Position numbers and translations under genes: made by a program. From Halichoerus grypus (taxonomy: Eukaryota; Chordata; Mammalia; Carnivora; Phocidae), in assembly GCF_964656455.1 (NCBI RefSeq), contig NC_135721.1, forward strand, positions 87,400,754 to 87,464,753: a DNA stretch of 64,000 nt, read 5' to 3'. The notes below the pieces were generated by a model. The model was not told the origin of the DNA and searched no databases. It saw nothing but the letters and a program-made list of their open reading frames with translations. Shown one piece after another: positions 11,034-22,497 of the stretch. Numbering within the stretch: the first letter of the stretch is position 1; each line of letters begins with the position of its first letter.

Positions 11034-11181
11034 ACACCCCGTGATGAGGAAGTGGCCTCGTCAGTATGAGTGGTTCTTTATGAAGATGAGGATAGAACAT
11101 ATCTGGCTTCAGAAATGGTATGGAGGCGTATCCGACATTAAAAAGGAGGACTACTTCAAAGCAGTCCCACGCAAGGCCTGA
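11034..11181 (+). CDS. CREG2: CREG2 exon 4, terminal coding exon
   Basis: C-terminal coding exon of the secreted CREG2 glycoprotein. The first base completes an Arg codon split from exon 3 (AG|A); 48 further codons read HPVMRKWPRQYEWFFMKMRI, then EHIWLQKWYGGVSDIKKEDY and FKAVPRKA, ending at TGA 11179-11181. Aromatic-rich wording of this kind is typical of the CREG family C-terminus. The acceptor is a textbook tttatttctgCAG. The frame is open and splice phases agree, so the gene looks functional here. The 3' UTR follows directly. Confidence 0.96.
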
Positions 11182-13254
11182 TGCAGTCAGCAGAAAGTCC
11201 TCGGGGTTTGCGGGAAACGAGACCCCTTTCCGTCACGCTGCCACACGGCGCCTGGCGGCTGTCTGTCTCTTGCCAGCTTCACGGCCGCCCTGTCACCCTC
11301 ACCGCAGAACGAGAGAGGGTGACCGGGGAACCCTGGGCCTGGCTGGAGATTAGAGTGGTCATTTGCAAGCCCCCAGTTCACACAGGTACTCACGTATATA
11401 TAGCCTCCGTTTGTATCGTATTCCACCCAGTCTCGCCGACTAGGGAACCCTCATGGTTCTCAAAGCGACATGCTGAGACCGTTGCCGTTCCATTCCTTAG
11501 AACAACAACAACAAAAAAGTATGTGCCATGTGATTGCATTGTATTGTGAGAGTATTTTTGTTGCTTGCTGTGCCCAAAGCAGTCTTGATTCGAAGCTCAC
11601 CTCGAGCACAAAGGAGCTAAACGTGCATCGCGTGGCCACGGTCTTGTGTTTGGGGTGAGCACGCAGGACTGGTTGTCTGTGGAGTGCTCATAATGTTACT
11701 TACTGGACTGCAGATGCATGATCAAGTCACATTTGCTAGAATGTCCTGGTCACGTAGGAAGCCTTTGTCCCACTACAACCTGACAAACCACCTGAGAACA
11801 CAGAGTCCTGGGCGAAGCCCCATTCTGTGTGAGCAGGCCGTGGTGACTCATTCATGGGGTGGGACAGCTTCAGCACCAAGCTCCCCAGATCCCCACGGCT
11901 AATGCTTCTGACAGAGGGTTCCCGTCCCTTAGGCACGAGGAGTGGCATCCAAAAAAAAAAGCATCTCATTCTGTGGCGTGTAGAGAGGACAGGGGAGAGG
12001 AGAGGAGCAGGGAAGGAAGCAAGGACAATGTACAAGGAAGCAAAGAAGTCAGTAATTGGAAGCACACTCCCTGCCCAGCCTTGGACCAGGGCCTTGGCAG
12101 GATTATCTCATGTCAGCCTGACAACCAATGAGAGTCACATCATTGTTGCCACTTACATACAAGAAAATTGGGGCTCAGACAGGCTAGGTCAGCGTCCCAG
12201 GGTCTGACTCACCACACACAATGGATGGAGTGGTACTTAGACAAGTTCCAATCTTGAGAGCAAGACAAGAGAGTCACTGAAATGCATGGGTGGTCATTGA
12301 ATCAGCAAAATCAGTAAAGTGAGGATTAACCTGCCTAGGCTGATTTGCCACGGTTAACTATAAAAAAAAAAAAAAAAAAAAGTCTTTGAAATTTGATTGT
12401 TACTACAGATTTAAAATTTTCTACAAATTATATGCAGGAGCTCCTGGTTTTGCAAGAAACGACATTGTACCTGAGTACACATCTAAGGCCTACAAAGGAC
12501 CTATGTGTATACATCCAAGACCTCTGACATTGAAGTCTGTAAAGATCTGGTAGTACCCAGTTTTCTGTCTTTTTATAATGGCTATGAACCCTCTGTGGTG
12601 GGTTAGGTATGTTGTATAACATAAAAATACACTATAGGAAATATACATTTTTTAAAATAAGTAAAATGTTATTAATGATTATACTTTTATTTAAAAGATT
12701 AAGACATGAACAGAGTTTGAGGTGTCAAAATATTTTTAAGTGCCTGTTACAAAAAGCATAGTAAGATGCACAGAATTCTTTTTTGTCAAAAGCCAATTCT
12801 CAAAAGAGTTCCTAACAATAACAATTTCTAATACATAAGAATAAGGTCACTTTGATGGTATTTTGTATTTCCGAGTTAAAAATTATCACTACCCCCAGTT
12901 TAGAGGTAAGAGGGGAAAACCAGAAGGATAAACCACATACTCCGTAAGTCAACCTCATACCTTAATTCTTTGGGCATCACTACCTCTTGATTCTGTCTTA
13001 TGAATAATGTTCGTATGCTAAGTTTGCTTTTATAATCAGGTTCCACTCAGCTCATTAAAGCCCTCTTTGCTGCTTCAAGGGGCTTTGCAGGGTGGGTGCC
13101 ATTTATAACCACTAATGAATGTTATCAATTATTTATCCAAATGATAGGAAATGAGGTCTAAACAGGTTGGATGATAAGAGTGTTGAAAGTGTATCTAGCC
13201 CCATTCAAGCCAGTAGGTTTCAGCAAATCTCTGAAAATTTACATTGATGAAAAT
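11182..13254 (+). other. CREG2: CREG2 3' UTR and downstream sequence
   Basis: Non-coding sequence after the CREG2 stop. I found no clear AATAAA before about 13,286, where one lies in an old L1, so the polyadenylation site is not fixed; ATTAAA occurs near 13,054. A run of about 20 A lies at 12362-12381. An antisense MIR lies at about 12075-12215. The GC-rich part ends near 12.3 kb and the rest is AT-rich. Confidence 0.6.
12075..12215 (-). repeat. MIR element, antisense
   Basis: 'attatctcatgtcagcctgac' followed by 'caagaaaattggggctcagac' and 'ggtcagcgtcccagggtctg' follows the antisense MIR order (tail, then 'aggaaactgaggc', then tRNA-related part). Diverged. Confidence 0.6.
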
Positions 13255-15320
13255 GTTGAAGGGTGTACTGGAAATTCTGCACATGGCAATAAACAAGAAA
13301 AGAAAATAAATGCATATGACTGGAAAGAAATAAAAGTATCTCTGTTTACAGATGACATGATTGTCTACATAGCAAATTCCAAAGAATCTATTTAAAAAAA
13401 AAAAAGAAAACTCAAAGAACTAGTGGGTTCAGCAAGGTTTCAGGATACAAGGTCAGCACACAAAATGTAATCACATTTCTAAATATTAACAATGAACAAA
13501 GTGGAAACCAAAATTAAAAGCACAATACCATTTACAGTCACTCCAAAGAAAATAAATATTTAGGTATAATTTATCAAAACATGTATGAGATCTATATGCT
13601 GACAATCAAAAGATGCTAATGAAAGAAATAAAAGACCTAAATAAATGAAGAGATACACCATGTTCATGGATTGGAAGACACATAATAGCAAGGATGTCAG
13701 TTCTCCCCAGATTTATCTATAGATTTAATGCAATTTCTGTCAAAATCCCAGCAAAGTTTGTAGACATATTCAAGTTTTTCTAAAAATTCCAAGGCACAGG
13801 CCTTGGAATAGCTAAAAACAGTCTTGTAAAAGAAAAACCAGTAGGAGAAATCACTCTATTCAATATAAAAATTTATTATGTAGCTACAGTAATCAAGACA
13901 ATATGGTTTTTATTGGTGAAGGCACAGAGATCAATAGAACAGAATAGAAAATCTAGAAATAGAACCACACAAATATACTTAATTGGGTTTTATATAAAGG
14001 TACAAAAGTAATTCAATGGAGGGAGGATAGTCTTTTCAATAAATGTGTTAGAGAATGAGATATCAACAGGCAAATAAAAACCTCAACCTAAACCTCATTC
14101 CTTATATGAAAATGAACTCAAAATGGGTCATAATCCTATATATAAAATGTAAAACTATAAAACTTTTTTTAAAAAAATAGAAAATTGTAGGGACCTAGGG
14201 CTAAGCCTCAAGAGTACTTTGACACCAAAAAGCACAATCCGTAAAGGAAAGCTTGATAAATTCATCAGAATTTAAAACTTTGGCTCTGAAAAAGACCATG
14301 TTAAGAGAATGAAAAGACAGGCTACAGACTGAGAGAAAATATTTGCAAGCACATATCTGACAAATGACTAATATCTAGAATATATGGAGAACTCACAAAA
14401 CTCAACAATTTTTTTCCTAAAAACTCCATTTCAAAACTGGAGGACATATACAAACATTTCACTGAAGAAGATACACAAATGGTACATAAGTCCATGAAAA
14501 GATACTCAACATCATTGATCATTAGGGAACTGCAGATTAGAACCACAGTGAGATACCACTGTGCACTTAACAAAATTGCTAAGATAAAGTAACAACAACA
14601 AATATTAGCAAGGATGCAAAGAAACTGGATCAGTCGAACAGAGCTGGTGGGAATGTAAAATGGAACAGTCACTCTGCAAAACCATTGGCAGTTTCCTATA
14701 AAACTAAACATGCAGATGCCATACCACTCAGCAATTGCACTGTTGGGCATTTATCCCAGAGAAATGGAAACTTATGTTCGCACAAAAACTTGTACATGAA
14801 TGTTCATAGCAGCTTTATCCATAATATTCAAGAACTGTAAACAACCAGATGTCCTTTAATGGGTGGCTGGTTAAACATGTGAAACATCCATGCCATGGAA
14901 TACTACTCAGCAATAAAAATAATTTCTCACATGAGCAACAACTTGGATGAATCTCCAGAGATTTATGCTGAGTGAAAAGTCAATCCCACAGGGTTACATG
15001 CTGTACAATGCCATTTATACAACATTTTGAAATGCAAAATTCTAGAAATGGAGAACAGATTAGAGGTTGCTAGGGAGGAGGGTGGAGGAGAGAAGTGAGT
15101 AAGGAGGGATCCTTACGATGGAAACGCTCTGTGTCTCGACGGTACCAATGTCAAAATCCTGGTTGGGATATGCTATAGTTTTACAAGATATGACTCTTGA
15201 GGAAAACTGGGTAAAAGGCAGACAGGATCTCTTTGTATTATTTCTTACAACTGCATGTGAAGCGACAATTTCTGCAATTATCTCAGAATCTACAATTATC
15301 TTAGAGTAAAAAGTTTAGTA
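13255..15320 (+). repeat. Old L1, ORF2 3' half plus 3' end
   Basis: Begins in the reverse-transcriptase region (a frame reading SLFTDDMIVYIANSKES, where FADD has become FTDD), continues through the ORF2 C-terminal region with many stops, and ends with a 3' UTR ('ttacaactgcatgtgaagcg ... agaatctacaattatc') of old mammalian L1 type. No TSD was found. It is far more decayed than the L1 at 2.5-7.4 kb. Confidence 0.85.
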
Positions 15321-15585
15321 CAAACAAAATATAAGGTTTAGCTTATGTGCTAAGGCATTTATGCTATATCTTGTTAGTCCCTAATGAAAACAAAGAACCG
15401 AACTATGCCAAAATCTAGCAGAACAGACATTAGTTGTCTTTGGTTAACCATTAACATATGCATTTGTGAAAGAGGGAGAAGATTTAAGTTTCCTTAAATG
15501 TATTCAATTTAATATTGAATACAAATTAATAAGAATTCAACAAATCTCTATATAGATTTTATGTGGGACACTTAGAAAGGGAGGA
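15321..15585. other. Intergenic, no feature seen
   Basis: Short AT-rich stretch after the old L1 3' end; nothing recognised. Confidence 0.5.
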
Positions 15586-15600
15586 TATCTTCAAGTTTCT

Positions 15601-15802
15601 TTTTCTTTTTTTTTTTTAAAGATTATTTATTTATTTATTTGAGAGAGAATGAGAGACAGAGAGCATGAGAGGGAGGAGGATCAGAGGGAGAAGCAGACTC
15701 CCTGCTGAGCAGGGAGCCCGATGTGGGACTCGATCCTGGGACTCCAGGATCATGACCTGAGCCGAAGGCAGTCGCTTAACCAACTGAGCCACCCAGGCGC
15801 CC
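15601..15802 (-). mobile_element. CAN-SINE (SINEC), antisense
   Basis: Poly-T/AAAGATTATTTATTTATTT at the left and 'ccaactgagccacccaggcgccc' head at the right. TSD TATCTTCAAGTTTCT (15586-15600) matches TATCTTTAAGTTTCT (15803-15817) with one change. Confidence 0.95.
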
Positions 15803-15817
15803 TATCTTTAAGTTTCT

Positions 15818-16530
15818 GACATAAACATGTTGAGTAAGCAATAGGTACATATAGGAATCCAAGTCTGTACATAGTGATTCTCCCCTGATGTTTATAGCAA
15901 AGAACTGCATTCCTGGTAATCTTCCTGGAATATTCCTAAATATTCTGGGAAATAATTCTTTTGTTTCTGTGAATAACTATATCCTGACCCCCATGTTTTT
16001 ATTTATAGTGATTGTACATGTCCATGATGTTGACATAGAGAATACAATTCTGATGTTATTTCAATATACCTTGTATGTATTGATGCATTATGAAAGAGTT
16101 ATCTTTTGGTTGAGATGTATTTCTGCAATTTTTCCAGAAAGTCAGTATTTCACTTTTAATGATTTAACCATCAAATGCTGTTCTGAAAATAAAACATCTC
16201 TAGAATAATTTATTGATGCACATTTGATTGCTATAACAGCAAGTCAGTTATTAGAAAATTTGAATTATAGTGAAGCTATGGTTTGTCTATGCTATGTAAT
16301 GCATGTGGAGTGTGAAATCTATTTTCAACACTAGTCATGTCTATTTAACCAAAGACTATTTCATTCTTGGTATGATTCTCATGCTCAATTAAATAAAATT
16401 ATGATTATTTATATATAGTCCTTTCATATAATATTGCAAATTGACATTATTATATTCCTAAGAAAATAGATACTATTATAATAAATCAACAGTTAAATTT
16501 CCACTAGAAAGAAAAGAATTAGCGGGAGAG
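15818..16530. other. Intergenic AT-rich sequence, no gene
   Basis: A 106-codon open frame (15888-16208) resembles nothing known to me and has no promoter, splice or codon signal. Treated as chance. Confidence 0.5.
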
Positions 16531-16550
16531 CTTTGTTGATAGGATTCTTT

Positions 16551-16796
16551 TTAATTTTATTTTATTATGTTATGTTACTCACCATACAATACATCATTAG
16601 TTTTTGATGTAGTGTTCCATGATTCATTGTTTGCGTATAACACCCAGTGCTCCATGCAGTGCGTGCCCTCTTTAATACCCATCACCAGGCTAACCCATCT
16701 CCCCACCCCCCTCCCCTCTAGAACTCTCGGTTTGTTTCTCAGGGTCCATAGTCTCATGGTTCGTCTCCCCCTCCGATTCCCCCCCTTCATTTTTCC
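16551..16796 (-). mobile_element. Short L1 3' end (module B), antisense, 20-bp TSD
   Basis: Only the terminal part of the module-B L1 3' UTR, reversed: T-rich tail at the left, then 'catcattagtttttgatgta', a C-rich tract and 'tttctcagggtccatagtc'. A perfect 20-bp TSD flanks it at 16531-16550 and 16797-16816, so this is a severely 5'-truncated L1 insertion on the minus strand. Confidence 0.95.
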
Positions 16797-16816
16797 CTTT
16801 GTTGATAGGATTCTTT

Positions 16817-18312
16817 AAGGCTCTGAGTACAAAGCACTTAACTTGCAGACTTGAAAAAGCTGATGTAGCCACACTTTGGCATTCCTACTCTTGGAAGTAT
16901 TTGCCATTTTTAGCATACTTGTTATTCCTAGAGCTCAGGGCTATGAAAAATCTCCCTTTCACTGCTGAGAAAACATGCCCAAGGAGTCCCACATCGAGTG
17001 TGGCAAAAAAATGACACAGACCCATAAGAGTGATCAATCCTGCGGCTTCCATAGACCACCGACTGATATTCTGGCTTCTCAGAGATATTCCCGTCTACCA
17101 CTTAGTGACCCCTTGGCCCATTTACCCAAGACTGAAGGTTCTCCAGGGCACAGGGCTTTCAGTGGTCGAGTCAGGAAGGTCTGAGCAAACAGAGATGGAT
17201 TGGTCACCCACCTGCACTCAACCTCAGGGCCTCGGGTCCTGAGCAGGTCATCTCCAGAAGTGACCCATCTCCAACTCTGTGCCTTTGGACATCTGCAGCC
17301 GCACCCTCTCTCCCTCAGCCTTCTGTCCTGCTGCCAGAGCCCTGAGGTTCTTGATTCTCATCGTCTGACGTCACCTGCTCAAGGAGTGACCCACAACAGG
17401 GTAGGACTCCATGCAGAACGAGGCCCTGCCCTCAGAAAGCTTCTGTTTTGTAAACAATCCGTAAACAATCAGGTTTTTAAGCCAGGTCATCTGGTAATCT
17501 CTGTAGCTTCTGCTCCAACACTTTGGCCAGTATCCCCAACATCCCCACTGTTTTGTGTTGGAACCACCTGGCAAACCCCCGCCCTGGGTAAACTGGTTGT
17601 TCATCTCTGCAACCAAGTAGTAACAGAGGAAAGCCACAACCACAGAATCGGTCCCACCTTAGATCCAGGGTCCACATCCTCCACGGGGCCTCCACGTCAC
17701 CAAGCTCCCCTCCTCCCGGGTGCTCCCCGTTCTCTCAAGCAGCTGTCAGGGCCCCTCCACAGCCTTCAGCCCTGGGAGCCCACACCCTCGTTCCCCTCCC
17801 AGGGCACTCTGAAGCCTTCGGATGAGCACTCCCTCAACTCCGTTCAGAATCGCCGATTGCCTTCCCCCGTCTTCCAACAGGCTCCCCTGCTGCAAGGTTT
17901 CCCACCACAGCTGCGGGATGCAGTCATGGGCAAGGACAGGTGATTGGAGGTAGAAGCCAGCACCACAGAGGAGGGTGGGACAAGCGGGAGCTTCAGGTGC
18001 TCTTTAAAGGTAGCTGACATGCCACATCCTGGGAACTAAGCTGGAGAAAGAAGGAAGTGAAGTCAGGAGAGATGATTGCAGGGAGAAGCTAGACCAGCTG
18101 TCAGGGGACCCAGTAAAGCAAAGAATAGCTGTGTTAACCTTAAAAATAAAACTGTCAGCTATCTTTCCATCAAAAATGGGTTTATTCAGGAAGAGCAGAG
18201 AATGGCAACTTGGGACAAGCAGGCGGTGGCAAAATCCTAGGCAAGCCCCCCCAAACAAAGGGGAGGACGGGTCTTTCCTGGAGGAAATGGGGGGAGTTGG
18301 TGGAGCTGTTAC
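16817..18312. other. Intergenic, no supported gene
   Basis: Mixed-composition, C-rich sequence without interspersed repeats I recognise. The long open frame 17200-17943 (247 codons) has low-complexity Pro/Ser/Leu composition and no homology I can name, so I do not call it a gene. Confidence 0.5.
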
Positions 18313-18327
18313 AAAATGTTCATTGGT

Positions 18328-18499
18328 GGGCACCTGGGTGGCTCAGATGGTTAAGCGTCTGCCTTCGGCTCAGGTCATGATCCCAGGGTCCTGGGATCGA
18401 GTCCCACTTCGGGCTCTCTGCTCCTTGGGAGCCTGCTTCTCCCTCTGCCTCTCTCTCTCTGTCTCTCATGAATAAATAAATAAAATCTTTAAAAAAAAA
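18328..18499 (+). mobile_element. CAN-SINE (SINEC)
   Basis: Full-length copy of a variant with 'ctgctccttgggagcctgc' and 'ctcatgaataaataaataaa'. TSD AAATGTTCATTGGTG at about 18313-18327 and 18500-18514. Confidence 0.95.
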
Positions 18500-18705
18500 A
18501 AATGTTCATTGGTGTAAACTGGGAGTTCAAAGTGCAGTGGCTCTTCATTGGCTGAGTGTGACATCTCCATTGGCTGGGCTGTGGGAGCAGGGAGAACCCT
18601 TTCTCCCTCCTGCCTGGAGAGTGAAGTAGTAGCGAACTCAATTATCTGTCTGCGGGGCAAGTCTTCCTTTCGGGTCTGCAATTGACAACCCGTGGCAGGG
18701 CGTGA

Positions 18706-18721
18706 GCGCTCCCCCTGCTGG
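18706..18721 (-). promoter_or_regulatory. CTCF-like motif
   Basis: The minus strand reads CCAGCAGGGGGAGCGC, 13 of 14 positions of the CTCF core CCASYAGRKGGCRS. Outside any recognised repeat, in a GC-rich patch. Sequence match only. Confidence 0.45.
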
Positions 18722-18879
18722 CCTCCTCACCCCGTGTTAAATGAGGTTTCCTTCTACCAATTTTCACAGCTGCAAGGGGGCACTTGAGCCAACGAGCAGG
18801 AAGGCCAAGTCACTGCAAACAGGGAAGTGTGGGAACTAGTGCTCTCTGGAGCCGATCTGTCAGTGATCACCAAGGCCAG

Positions 18880-18940
18880 GCTGTGGCTGTGGGAGCGGCC
18901 GCTGAAGCGACCGGAAGATGGTGGTTAAGGTGAGCCAGAT
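18880..18940 (+). promoter_or_regulatory. ETS/YY1-like start motif with ATG and splice-donor pattern
   Basis: ACCGGAAGATGGTGG (18910-18924) combines an ETS-type CCGGAAG with a YY1-like AAGATGG, a combination common at TSSs of housekeeping promoters. The ATG at 18918 is in good context and is followed after four codons (MVVK) by AAG|GTGAGC, a strong donor. This could be an unannotated first exon, or chance in GC-rich DNA. Confidence 0.25.
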
Positions 18941-19149
18941 GCCTTAGAGAGTGAACAGGGAGCAGGAGGTGGGGAGGTGCCAGCCGGGAGGAGGGAAAGA
19001 GGGGCACCCGAGCCCAGTGGGGGAGGGGGATGCCCGCCATGTTCGTGACGACACTTGCCGAGACTAACCTCGAGGGGTGAGCTTTAACGCAGCGGGGCTC
19101 TTTTGCTTCGTTTTAGTGGAGGAGTAGTGATTTGTAAAGCGCTACTAAC

Positions 19150-19460
19150 CATAGCCTTTAAAATAGAGTGGCATGGCTTGAATCCGTTGTTTCTCAGCTT
19201 TGTGAATTTGGGAAATGAGTGAATCCCTTAAAAGCGGTTTCTTCATGAGCGAAGTAGGAAGAGTATCATAAACTGCCTGGCTCGTCCTAAGGGTTAAAGA
19301 GATGGTGGCATGATGTCCTGTTATTTTCACATTACATATTAGCCATTTGTCCCGGTGTCAAACTCCTCAGCAAGACTGTGAGCTGCTTGAGGGGGCTGAT
19401 TTCACACTGTGCCCTGTCTATGGCTCACGGTAAGCACTCGACACATGTTTTGGCAAGCAG
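19150..19460 (+). repeat. MIR/L2-type ancient repeat remnants
   Basis: 19150-19330 follows diverged sense MIR order ('gtggcatggcttgaatcc', 'ttgtgaatttgggaaatgag', 'tcatgagcgaagtaggaaga'). 19370-19460 has L2/MIR3-like 'actgtgagctgcttgagggg'. Weak similarity. Confidence 0.45.
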
Positions 19461-19704
19461 GGATGAATTATCTGTGGGCTTTGGCCAGAGCCCTGCCCCA
19501 AGTCCCATGGGTACCTCTCACTGACACATTTTCTTTACTCCTTCTCCTGCTGTGACCCTTGTCCCTAGCCTTCTTGCCCCTCACTGAGGTCGTGCATCCT
19601 CCTGGCCACTTGCAGATAAACTGGTGACCCAGGAGAGCTTCTGACTAAACTTCCCAGGCTTCCAAACCTGGCGGATATTTCACGATAGCCTGGCAAAGGA
19701 TCGC

Positions 19705-19720
19705 TGCGCCACCTGCTGGC
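19705..19720 (-). promoter_or_regulatory. CTCF-like motif, full core match
   Basis: The minus strand reads GCCAGCAGGTGGCGCA, matching all 14 positions of the core CCASYAGRKGGCRS. Same orientation as the motifs at 8083 and 18706. Sequence match only. Confidence 0.55.
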
Positions 19721-19929
19721 GATACCTGGGAACTTCCCCTTTTCCAGAACCTGGAATCCGGGGACAAAGAATCCCAAATCCGGAATGCAAGATTCAGGCC
19801 AGAGAGAGTGCGGCCCCGAGCCACCTTTAATGAAGTATCCGTGGTGGACAGGCATGCAGACCACGCTCTCCCTTTGAAAACAAGCGCAGATAAGTGTTTT
19901 CCCTGCACATGATGACAGGACAGACACAA

Positions 19930-20035
19930 TACTTTATTATGATATTTTGATAGTGATTTTAATTAAATATTTAATTATTTCAATTATTTTTAATTATTTA
20001 CATGTTAATTATTTATAATATAATTATTCAATTAC
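19930..20035. repeat. AT-rich low-complexity tract (TTAATTATTT-like)
   Basis: About 100 bp of TTAATTATTT-like units with hardly any G or C, just before a MIR. Confidence 0.8.
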
Positions 20036-20049
20036 GGCAGTTCCTGTCG

Positions 20050-20250
20050 TTGAACTGTTATAAGCTAGGTTCTTCACATACGTTAAAAAAAAAAAAATCT
20101 CATTTAGTTTTTACATCTGCCCTGTAAGGAAGAAAATGCTTCCGTTTTCCACGTGGGAAACCTGCAGCTCAGCAAGCTCTTCAGACCTGCACTCCCGGCG
20201 CCCAGGACCAGGTAGGCAGCCCAGCGGGTACTAAACCCAGGACTGTCAGA
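20050..20250 (-). repeat. MIR element, antisense
   Basis: 'gctaggttcttcacatacg', 'tcatttagtttttacatctg', 'tttccacgtgggaaacctgc', 'actaaacccaggactgtc' is the antisense MIR order. An A run interrupts it at about 20084-20097. Confidence 0.75.
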
Positions 20251-20424
20251 CACCAACCGCCCCTCCCTCCTCTCAAAGCTGTAGGGGTTTCAGGAAGATC
20301 CAGGTCATTTCCATGTAGTTTTCCCTCCATTCTCCACAAGGGTGGGTGGCCGTCGCTGGCATGGCCTCGGGTTTAGGCAGGTGCTGCTTCCAGATTGAAG
20401 GACCACTGATTTACGGTCCAGGCC

Positions 20425-20580
20425 TGCTATGAGCCGTTCACAAGCTGTGCCCTCTTTAGCCACTGCAGCAACCGTGGGAGGTAGGTCCTCCTCTAATTGC
20501 CAAGTGAGAAAACCTGCCCAGAGTCACGCAGCTAGGAATTGCTCGAGTCCATGCTCTGAACCACCACTCAACAGGCTTAT
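20425..20580 (-). repeat. MIR element, antisense
   Basis: 'gggaggtaggtcctcctcta', 'caagtgagaaaacctgccca', 'gagtcacgcagctaggaatt' is typical antisense MIR wording. Confidence 0.8.
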
Positions 20581-20647
20581 CTGTGGATTTTTCAGTATCA
20601 AATTGCGATTCAAATGTTTATCTTGATTCAATAAGGTAAGAATGGTA

Positions 20648-20866
20648 GGGACGCCTGGGTGGCTCAGTCGAAGCGGCTGCCTTCGGCTCAGGTCATGATC
20701 CCAGTGCCCTAGGATCGAGTCCCGCATCTGGCTCCTTGCTCAGCAGGGAGCCTGCTTCTCCCTCTGCCTGCAGCTCCCCCTGCTTGTACTCCCGCTCACT
20801 CTCTCTGGCCCACACACTCTCTCTCTAACAAATAAATAAATAAAATCTAAAAAAGAAAAAAAAAGA
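20648..20866 (+). mobile_element. CAN-SINE (SINEC)
   Basis: Starts 'gacgcctgggtggctcagtcg' and ends in a mixed A/G tail. TSD TAAGAATGGTA at 20637-20647 and 20867-20877. Confidence 0.94.
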
Positions 20867-20877
20867 TAAGAATGGTA

Positions 20878-21409
20878 ACACAGACCCACGTCCCCCAGCC
20901 AGGCAGTCGGGGCTTTTGCCATAATCCCCACTTCTTGGGTCTTAGGCTCTTCCAGCCCTTACAGCATCTTTCTAGCCAAGTCCTTGCATTAAATCGCTGT
21001 TTACTAGAATTATCTAGAGTGTTTGTTTTTCTGATTGGACACCGATTAACACCTTCTAACAAGAAAGACATGTTCTTGGTATTGACCTCTCAGGTTCTCA
21101 TGGAATAAGAAAAAAACATTTGTTTTGTCTTGACTCACATTTCCCAAGTCATACAATATTTTAGTTACTTTTAAGATCATGCTCCGGATCTCTCTGATGT
21201 GAATGCTACTTTTTTATAGATAATTGTGAAAGAATGATGTAGTTGACCTAAAAGTATTTGGGAACAGGGAAACAGTATGACTGTTTGGGGTTGGTTAGTT
21301 GGTTTTGAAACATATCAATTATTTTTTATTGTATTCATCTGTGGTGTACTACATTCAGCAAAGTAGCTGATGATTTTTTTTTTTTAAATAAAGATTCAAA
21401 CAATTCTCT
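20878..21409. other. Intergenic, no feature seen
   Basis: AT-rich sequence with a T run near 21376; nothing recognised. Confidence 0.5.
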
Positions 21410-22045
21410 CTCCGGACACTCTACTGAGAAAGGAAAAACTGCCCTACCCTGAATCTGGCTAGCAGAACAGACACAAAGCCAGCTACAAAGTTAACTGGAA
21501 ACAGTATTACTCCCAAGGTCATGCTAAAGCTGTAAAATGTCATAACAAACCCCCTTTTGAGTGACTTCTGTTTTCTTGGTGAGAAACCTAAAATCAGCTG
21601 TCAGAAACTTTGCTGTTTAAAATCCAATCAGCGAGAATGAAAGATCCCACCTCTGCCAGGAAGATCTATGTCTTTAACATAGAGAAACAGCCTGCCTTTC
21701 AACCCAAATGCAGGCTCCAGATAAGGGTTTTCTAGATAAGAAATTTATATAGCTATCTTCATTTGCTAATTTCCAAGAAGCAAAGCCCTGAGTCTGATTT
21801 GCAGTTTACACCCAAAACTGACCCCTTACACACAGCCCTATTTGCTTGAAGTTATCCAAACATTACTTCATTTAAATTTTACCTAAACTCCCTTCCCCCA
21901 AATTACATAATAACCTATCTCTTTCTTTCTTTGGTGAAATGCCCCAGGGCTCTGCTGATATGCAGGCTCTATTTCCTTGAACCAATAAACCTGACTTTGT
22001 CAGGCTTGGGGTTTGTCCAGATGGCCTTTGGCTGAGCAGGCTGGG
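21410..22045 (+). repeat. Possible LTR remnant
   Basis: The end resembles the R/U5 part of a retroviral-type LTR: a run of short C-rich clauses, then 'gctctgctgatatgcaggctc', AATAAA at about 21984 ('accaataaacctgac') and a G/T-rich stretch. Boundaries and family are not established and no internal viral sequence is attached. Confidence 0.3.
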
Positions 22046-22497
22046 ACAGCATCCACAGATCCAAATGTTCTTGCCTCACAGTGAAGACCCCCACCCCACC
22101 CTCCTTCCCAGCCATCAGGAAAGCTGAATTATTATTCAGAGTTGTTTGACGGGCATAAAACAGATCAAAAGAGTAGAATAGATTGGAAGGGGTCATTCGT
22201 CTAAATTCAGAGATAGGAAAACAAGATCATCTTTATTCCCCAACAGAGAATGCAGCCAAATTATTCTTATAATCCAGATTTAGTGGCTCGCTCCCTAGAA
22301 GATGGTGATGAGTAAATGCTTAATATCACTGACAAAGCTGTATTCCAAGGCACCGTTCTGTGAGCCATGAGACATTCTGTCTCCAACAATTTAAGTATTG
22401 ATTTAATTAGAACCACTCAGTAAGTTTTGAGATGTCCTGCCATGATAACCAATAACTTCCATATCATCTGCTTAGTTGATGTAGATTGTATCACAAT

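Noticed and set aside
10612..11100. Minus-strand 162-codon frame overlapping CREG2 exon 4
   Set aside because: Overlaps the verified plus-strand exon and comes from GC-rich intron; no homology.
15888..16208. 106-codon open frame
   Set aside because: AT-rich, no homology recognised, no transcription signals.
17200..17943. 247-codon open frame in the intergenic region
   Set aside because: Low-complexity Pro/Ser/Leu composition, no recognised domain, no splice or promoter support; C-rich DNA yields such frames by chance.
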